DNA from: Candidatus Cottocaccamicrobium excrementipullorum
GTDB taxonomy: Bacteria > Bacillota > Clostridia > Lachnospirales > Lachnospiraceae
Length of the DNA: 64,000 nt
Assembly (NCBI GenBank): GCA_018713255.1
Contig: DVFL01000019.1
Location: forward strand, 182,535 to 246,534
Reading direction: 5' to 3'
The position numbers and the translations under genes are program-made. Positions within the stretch are counted from its first letter, which is position 1; the number at the start of each line of letters is the position of its first letter. Below are positions 59,847 to 64,000 of this stretch, one piece after another. The notes under the pieces were generated by a model that was not told where the DNA came from, ran no database searches, and saw only the letters and a program-made list of their open reading frames with translations.

Positions 59847-59938
59847 ATTATAATTATAAAGTACTATAAATGCAAGAGTTTTTTTTAACTTTTTGATCAA
59901 AATGCAAAATTGCTAATCATCATAAGATGTGTTATAAT
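59847..59938. promoter_or_regulatory. Divergent promoters of the PTS operon and GntR gene, with operator
   Basis: The minus-strand operon promoter has TTGCAT (59870-59875), 17 bp, TATAAT (59847-59852). Its spacer holds the near-palindrome TTATAAAGTACTATAA (59854-59869), a likely GntR operator. The plus-strand gntR promoter has TTGCTA (59910-59915), 17 bp, TATAAT (59933-59938). Confidence 0.6.
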
Positions 59939-59963
59939 GTTTTGGCATAAGGAGAGTTAATTT

Positions 59964-60728
59964 ATGAATTCAAAAAGTGCAAAACCGCTGTATCTTCAGA
60001 TTGATGCCGCCATCAGAAGTGATATCCAAACTCATATTTATAAAGTTGGCGACAAGCTCCCCACAGAAGTGGAACTAAGTGAAAAATATAAGGTAAGCAA
60101 AATTACAATACGAAAGGCGATGGAAAAACTGTCCCAGGACGGTTTAGTGCAAAAAGTCCAGGGAAAAGGAACCTTTGTTCTTCCGCAGAAGGATAAGGTT
60201 GTGATTTCTGAATCCAAGGGCTTTGCCGATTCTCTGTCCTCTATGGGGCACACCCACGGTCAAAAAGTCCTTGCCGTAAAAAATATTCCTGCTGATTCTT
60301 TCCTAGCCAGTCATTTAGGAATTGAAGAAGGAAATGCTGTACTCAGCGTGGAACGAGTGATGTGGGCTGACGCACGTCCTATCGGCATCGACCGAATCTT
60401 TGTATCAGAGGCGAGATTTCCGGATTTTATCCAAAAAGCAGTTTCTGAAAAACCGCTTTATCACATTTTAAAAGAAGACTACAACATTAATATTGATTCT
60501 GCCACAATGGAACTCAACGGAATTCTGGCCGACGACACCAATGCCGCTCTGCTGCAATGTGTCATCGGCGATCCCTTGTTTTATATTGAAAAGACTGCCT
60601 ACGATCCAGAAGGGATTCCCATTCATTTTTCTTCCACAACTGTCCGCTGTGATTCCATTACTTATGTCGTAAAAACCAATCACCACCTGAGTATGGAAGA
60701 GAGGACCTCCGGCGGGCAGCTTCTGTAA
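59964..60728 (+). CDS. GntR-family (HutC/UTRA) regulator of the PTS operon
   Basis: The 254-residue protein has a winged helix at the start (KPLYLQIDAAIRSDIQTHIYKVGDKLPTEVELSEKYKVSKITIRKAMEKLSQDGLVQKVQGKGTFV in parts) and a UTRA ligand domain from about 90, ending SSTTVRCDSITYVVKTNHH. UTRA domains bind phosphorylated sugars, which fits a PTS neighbour. It is divergent from the deglycase gene across an operator-bearing promoter and is probably its repressor. AAGGAGAG is found before ATG. Confidence 0.9.
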   Translation: MNSKSAKPLYLQIDAAIRSDIQTHIYKVGDKLPTEVELSEKYKVSKITIRKAMEKLSQDGLVQKVQGKGTFVLPQKDKVVISESKGFADSLSSMGHTHGQKVLAVKNIPADSFLASHLGIEEGNAVLSVERVMWADARPIGIDRIFVSEARFPDFIQKAVSEKPLYHILKEDYNINIDSATMELNGILADDTNAALLQCVIGDPLFYIEKTAYDPEGIPIHFSSTTVRCDSITYVVKTNHHLSMEERTSGGQLL

Positions 60729-60755
60729 CAACTCGATCATAGTAGTCAACAAAAC

Positions 60756-60799
60756 GGAGCAGCTACATGTAAATCAAACATTTACAAAACAGCTGCTCC
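60756..60799. terminator. Terminator between gntR and the transglutaminase-like gene
   Basis: GGAGCAGCT and GTAAAT pair with ATTTAC and AGCTGCTCC in one long stem with internal bulges, between convergent genes. Confidence 0.7.
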
Positions 60800-60813
60800 T
60801 TAATGATATCTTA

Positions 60814-61842
60814 TCAGTTTCTTTCCCCATCCATTTCCCCTTCATTGGCCTCCTGCACCGTGCAGGCCAGTTCCGGCAGTCTTTCTTCAAAGGATACTGA
60901 AAGTACTGCCTGAGGCCAGTTAAGACGGACTCTGGCGTGTTTCTCCCGTTCCTCCGCCGCCCTCTCCAATACAGTTAAAATTTCTTTCAGCGTTTCCCTG
61001 GTCAGACTGCCGCCCCGCCAGTGAAAGCAGAAAATCTTTCCCTTCCTGGCAGCCTGAACCGCCCGTTTGCTCACCTCTTCCATCTTGGTAAACGAAAGCT
61101 TCTTCTCCCGATAATAAAAATGATCCCCATCGCTGCATTCCGGCACCGGATACATCACCGGTTCATGATCCCTGGCCAGCTGTCTGCTGCTCAGGTTAAA
61201 ATAGTCATAGCGGATTTCTCTCCCGTTCCCCAAACTGTTGTCAAAAGTAGCATCCAAATGGTAATATTTTCCGTCAATACGCACCACGTTCCAGGCATGG
61301 CGGTACTTAATATTTTTCTCCGGATTAGCCTCAGATACCGCAATAATGCACCAGATTCCAAGACGGTCACAGAGAACTTTCACCGTCTTGGCAATCCCTT
61401 CACATACCCCTACTCCCTGGCCCAAAGGGCCGATGATTTCATGGGAATAGGCTTTTTTCAGCTTATCATACCGGACAGAAGAACAGATCAAATCATGAAT
61501 ATATCGTTCTTTTTCCCACTCCTTCTGCCCTTCTGCAGGTCTGGCCAGCTTTTCTACCCGAGAAGTCATGGCCTTCTGGTGATCCTTCACCTTTCCCTTA
61601 TCAAACAGATAATCCGGATAGAATTCTGCATTTTCACTTCCCGGATAATGACGGAGCCGAAAGCCTGACGCCCAAAAAATCTCCGGACAGTCAAGCCGAA
61701 GCCGGAAAAAGATTTCTCCCAGCTGGCGGCTGTCCAGATAAGGCACGGCAAATTCCGTCTGAAGCGATGAAATTCCGTTTTTCATCGCCCGATAAGCAGC
61801 CTGTTCTATTTTTGTCATATGGTCATAATAATAAGGTTCCAT
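60814..61842 (-). CDS. Transglutaminase-like (cysteine protease fold) protein
   Basis: The 342-residue protein has a transglutaminase core: RYIHDLICSSVRYD before the domain, GPLGQGVGVCEGIAKTVKVLC with the catalytic cysteine, and KYRHAWNVVRIDGKYYHLDATFDN with the catalytic histidine and aspartate. The N-terminal part is a helical domain of about 110 residues and the C-terminal part is helical too. There is no signal peptide, so it acts inside the cell. I start at ATG 61842, 6 bases after GAGG. The reaction could be peptide cleavage or cross-linking; the substrate is unknown. Confidence 0.8.
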   Translation of the reverse strand: MEPYYYDHMTKIEQAAYRAMKNGISSLQTEFAVPYLDSRQLGEIFFRLRLDCPEIFWASGFRLRHYPGSENAEFYPDYLFDKGKVKDHQKAMTSRVEKLARPAEGQKEWEKERYIHDLICSSVRYDKLKKAYSHEIIGPLGQGVGVCEGIAKTVKVLCDRLGIWCIIAVSEANPEKNIKYRHAWNVVRIDGKYYHLDATFDNSLGNGREIRYDYFNLSSRQLARDHEPVMYPVPECSDGDHFYYREKKLSFTKMEEVSKRAVQAARKGKIFCFHWRGGSLTRETLKEILTVLERAAEEREKHARVRLNWPQAVLSVSFEERLPELACTVQEANEGEMDGERN

Positions 61843-61921
61843 GGATTTCCTCTTCTTTTCCTTCCCCCGGACTTTCCTGCTATGCTTTCCTGCTGCCAAA
61901 AACAGTCCGCAGCTGCGCCAG

Positions 61922-62584
61922 TTACTGCGGATAGTTTTCAAAGGAACTATCCCCTTTTTCCGCCGTCACATAGTATTCACTTAATATCTTTGCCAATATC
62001 TTTGGACTTTCTTCATTTACAACATGCCCGGTATGTTCAATTATTTTCAATTCTGCATTTTTCATGTTCCGTCCCAGAAAATCCGCAGCCTTTCGATTCG
62101 CGCTGTCCTTTTCCCCGCAAAGAATCAGCGCCGGGCATGTGATTTTACTTACTGCATCGCTGAAATCCAGATTCTTCATGGAATTTCCTAAAACAAACGT
62201 GTCCCGTTTATTAAATGCCATCTCCTCAAAAACTGATTTCAGCAGCAGCCTGAAGATCACCCTTTGAATTCCAAATGCAATTTTCGGAATCTTATATGGC
62301 GTTCCAATTAGGACTAATGTTTTTACTTTTTTCGGAAAATCCAGCGCATAATTCAGAGCCAAAATGCCGCCTAATGAAATCCCGCACAAATGCACCGGCC
62401 CCTGAATCTTACTGCAGTATTTCGCAAAAGCGGAATACAAATCAGCATAATCAGCTTCCTTCCCTTCGAGAAGAGAAGATAATTCAGGACAAAAAATATC
62501 TTCCTTGTCTGTCATCTGTGCAATAACCCCATTCCAGCTTGATGCTTTATGTCCTGAACCATGAACAAATATTTTTGCCGCCAT
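61922..62584 (-). CDS. Alpha/beta hydrolase
   Basis: The 220-residue protein has an alpha/beta hydrolase fold: KIFVHGSGHKASSWNGVI near the start, HLCGISLGGILALNYAL with the nucleophile serine, ILCGEKDSANRKAADFLG with the aspartate, and IIEHTGHVVNEESP with the histidine. The catalytic triad is therefore complete. I start at ATG 62584, after AAGG. It ends 80 bp before the transglutaminase gene; the two may be expressed together. The ester or other substrate is unknown. Confidence 0.87.
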   Translation of the reverse strand: MAAKIFVHGSGHKASSWNGVIAQMTDKEDIFCPELSSLLEGKEADYADLYSAFAKYCSKIQGPVHLCGISLGGILALNYALDFPKKVKTLVLIGTPYKIPKIAFGIQRVIFRLLLKSVFEEMAFNKRDTFVLGNSMKNLDFSDAVSKITCPALILCGEKDSANRKAADFLGRNMKNAELKIIEHTGHVVNEESPKILAKILSEYYVTAEKGDSSFENYPQ

Positions 62585-62669
62585 AAGCATATCCTTCAAT
62601 TCTGAAATTTTATTTTTCTGAAATTATATCACGAACCATTAAGAAATTACATCCTGAATCTAAGAAAAG

Positions 62670-62706
62670 GAAAAGGGGCAGCACCTCATAATACTGCCCC
62701 TTTTCT
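62670..62706. terminator. Terminator at the edge of the mobile element
   Basis: GAAAAGGGGCAG pairs with CTGCCCCTTTTC around a 12-base loop, T-rich on the plus side. Confidence 0.75.
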
Positions 62707-62758
62707 TTCGACATCAACGGAGGATAAACTCCTCAGCTAAACTCACCCATCTCCAGAT

Positions 62759-64000
62759 TTAATCCCTTATGGTTCGTACCAATGCACCGAGTACGGATAA
62801 ATCCGAACCCTCAACCTCCGCCAGCGTAATAGTCTTGGAACCGTCCTTATAGTTAAAAGTAAGGATTATCTTGTCCTCATAAAGATACACCGCATTGACA
62901 AAACTGTCAATCAGCCTCTGCCGCTGTTCCCGCTTTGTCACATCAAATTTTCGGAAACGGTAAATAAAGAAGGCTATCTGTTCTCTTGTAAGCATGGGCT
63001 TGTGCATTTCTTCCTGCAAAATACTGATTTCAAGCTGGCTCTTGGTTTCCTCCAACTCATCCAGCCTTTGCTTGGTGGACGGTGTGAAAATCCCGGCTTG
63101 AATGGCGTTGAGCATATTGTTAATGCCTTTTTCCGTTTCTGCAAGCTGTTTTTTCAAAAGAGGCAGGTCGGTACTTTCTCTTTTCTGCAATTCCATAAGC
63201 GTATCAATCAGCCATTCCATGACTTTATCATTCATAATCGCTTTCATAGTGTAGCTGACAACTAAATCTTCAATCCAGTCTTTCTTGACCGCTTTCTTGT
63301 CGCAGAGTTTCTTTTTCTTGGTATTCACACAACGATAATAGCGGTGTACTTTCATTGTGTGGCTTGTGCCGCTTTCTCCTACCATGAAAGAGCCGCATTT
63401 CCCGCAATACAGCTTCGTTGTCAACAAATAATCGTCCTCTGCTTTGTGACGGGCAGGAGCCTTTTTATTTTTCGCCAGCCGTTCCTGTACCCGTTCAAAT
63501 AAATCTTTTGGGACAATCGCCGGAATACCGTCCTCCTTAACTACATCACGATAGCTGTATTCGCCCATATAGCGGCGGTTCTTCAACAGGTGGTTCATAA
63601 TATTCAGTGTGATTTTCCCGCCACGAATGGAACGCATCCCCCGGCTGTTCAACAGATTGACAAGCTCCTGCATAGTTGCTCCCTCGCTGTATCTTGTAAA
63701 CATTTCCAATACTACCGGGGCGGTTTTAGGGTCGATTTGATAATACTGCTGTTCGTCAATGTAATAACCCATTGGGACAGTGCCACCGTTGTATTTGCAT
63801 TTCAGCGCATTGTCGGTCAAGCCCCGGATAACTTTTTCGGAGAGTTCGGCAGAGTAATATTCCGCATACCCCTCAAGCATGGCTTCCAGTATAATTCCCT
63901 CGCTTCCCTCAGAGATATTTTCTCTTGCGGAAATAACCTTGACACCGTTCTTCTTCAAAATATTTTTATATCGTGCGCTGTCATAGCGGTTCCGGGCAAA
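62759..64000 (-). CDS. Large serine recombinase, C-terminal part (cut by window edge)
   Basis: The reading frame runs to the right edge without a start codon of its own, so the catalytic N-terminus lies outside. Visible are the end of the resolvase domain (FARNRYDSARYKN, KVISARENISEGSEGIILEAMLEGYAEYYSAELSEKV in parts), the recombinase domain (GYYIDEQQYYQIDPKTA, LLNSRGMRSIRGGK), a zinc-binding ribbon (LYCGKCGSFMVGESG, YRCVNTKKKKLCDKKAV), a coiled coil (about 265-320 of the visible part) and the C-terminal TLAEVEGSDLSVLG. This is the large serine recombinase type that integrates conjugative elements and prophages. Its base composition differs slightly from the genes before it. Confidence 0.85.
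   Translation of the reverse strand, partial: FARNRYDSARYKNILKKNGVKVISARENISEGSEGIILEAMLEGYAEYYSAELSEKVIRGLTDNALKCKYNGGTVPMGYYIDEQQYYQIDPKTAPVVLEMFTRYSEGATMQELVNLLNSRGMRSIRGGKITLNIMNHLLKNRRYMGEYSYRDVVKEDGIPAIVPKDLFERVQERLAKNKKAPARHKAEDDYLLTTKLYCGKCGSFMVGESGTSHTMKVHRYYRCVNTKKKKLCDKKAVKKDWIEDLVVSYTMKAIMNDKVMEWLIDTLMELQKRESTDLPLLKKQLAETEKGINNMLNAIQAGIFTPSTKQRLDELEETKSQLEISILQEEMHKPMLTREQIAFFIYRFRKFDVTKREQRQRLIDSFVNAVYLYEDKIILTFNYKDGSKTITLAEVEGSDLSVLGALVRTIRD

Noticed and set aside
1..64000. CRISPR array, rRNA or tRNA genes
   Set aside because: No regularly spaced repeats and no tRNA arms such as GGTTCGAATCC with matching acceptor stems were seen in the intergenic regions.

Overview
The window looks like a chromosomal segment of a spore-forming, obligately anaerobic gut member of the Clostridia, most likely Lachnospiraceae. 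The evidence is a multi-subunit NAD(P)-linked [FeFe] hydrogenase, a hybrid-cluster protein, CotF-like spore coat proteins, a CIRCE heat-shock operator, many AraC-type sugar regulators, a mannose-family PTS and strong AGGAGG ribosome binding sites. No rRNA, tRNA or CRISPR array was seen. Gene density is high and most genes sit in short operons separated by clear hairpin terminators. All calls come from reading the sequence; no database search was run.

Layout. 1-226: start of an FGGY sugar kinase that runs off the left edge. 466-5491 (minus): hydrogenase operon hndA, an orphan HATPase, hndB, hndC and hndD, with a Rex-like box in its promoter. 5679-9943: AraC regulator divergent from two alpha-galactosidases (GH27 and GH36). 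10071-13326: signalling operon of DRTGG protein, HATPase, [FeFe]-hydrogenase-like sensor, second DRTGG protein and PHP phosphoesterase. 13449-16147: polysaccharide deacetylase, a decayed metallo-beta-lactamase-fold gene, a glyoxalase-like protein and an intact MBL hydrolase. 16373-19441: hexuronate genes (SDR fructuronate reductase, UxuA) with a divergent AraC regulator. 19467-27863: MATE pump, an unknown protein, GNAT, OGG1-like glycosylase, cytidylate-kinase-like protein, RpiB-like isomerase, sodium symporter, cyclopropane fatty acid synthase and a DarA-like cyclic-di-AMP receptor. 28085-34625: VanW protein, a structured intergenic region, Hsp20 under CIRCE, ferredoxin-type aldo/keto reductase, and a Crp/Fnr regulator divergent from hcp. 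34603-37575: PocR-AraC regulator divergent from a NahK-like kinase and a DUF5596 acyltransferase.

37750-47932 is the most unusual part. One plus-strand run holds a MarR regulator, an amidohydrolase, a complete peptide-type ABC importer, an ATC-hydrolase-family protein, a fumarate-reductase-like flavoprotein and a small 2Fe-2S protein. The enzymes lie between the importer permeases and its ATPases. I read this as one system that imports a small amide- or heterocycle-containing compound, then hydrolyses and reduces it. The substrate is unknown, and this is the best candidate here for an undescribed pathway. A hairpin mini-element sits between the binding-protein and permease genes.

48024-64000: spore coat pair, sugar acetyltransferase, MATE pump with AraC neighbour, a split ThrE exporter joined to thiW and thiM, a P1 (DmpA-type) peptidase, a mannose-family PTS operon with a deglycase-like SIS protein and a HAD phosphatase under a divergent GntR regulator, a transglutaminase-like protein, an alpha/beta hydrolase, and the C-terminal part of a large serine recombinase that probably marks the edge of an integrated mobile element.
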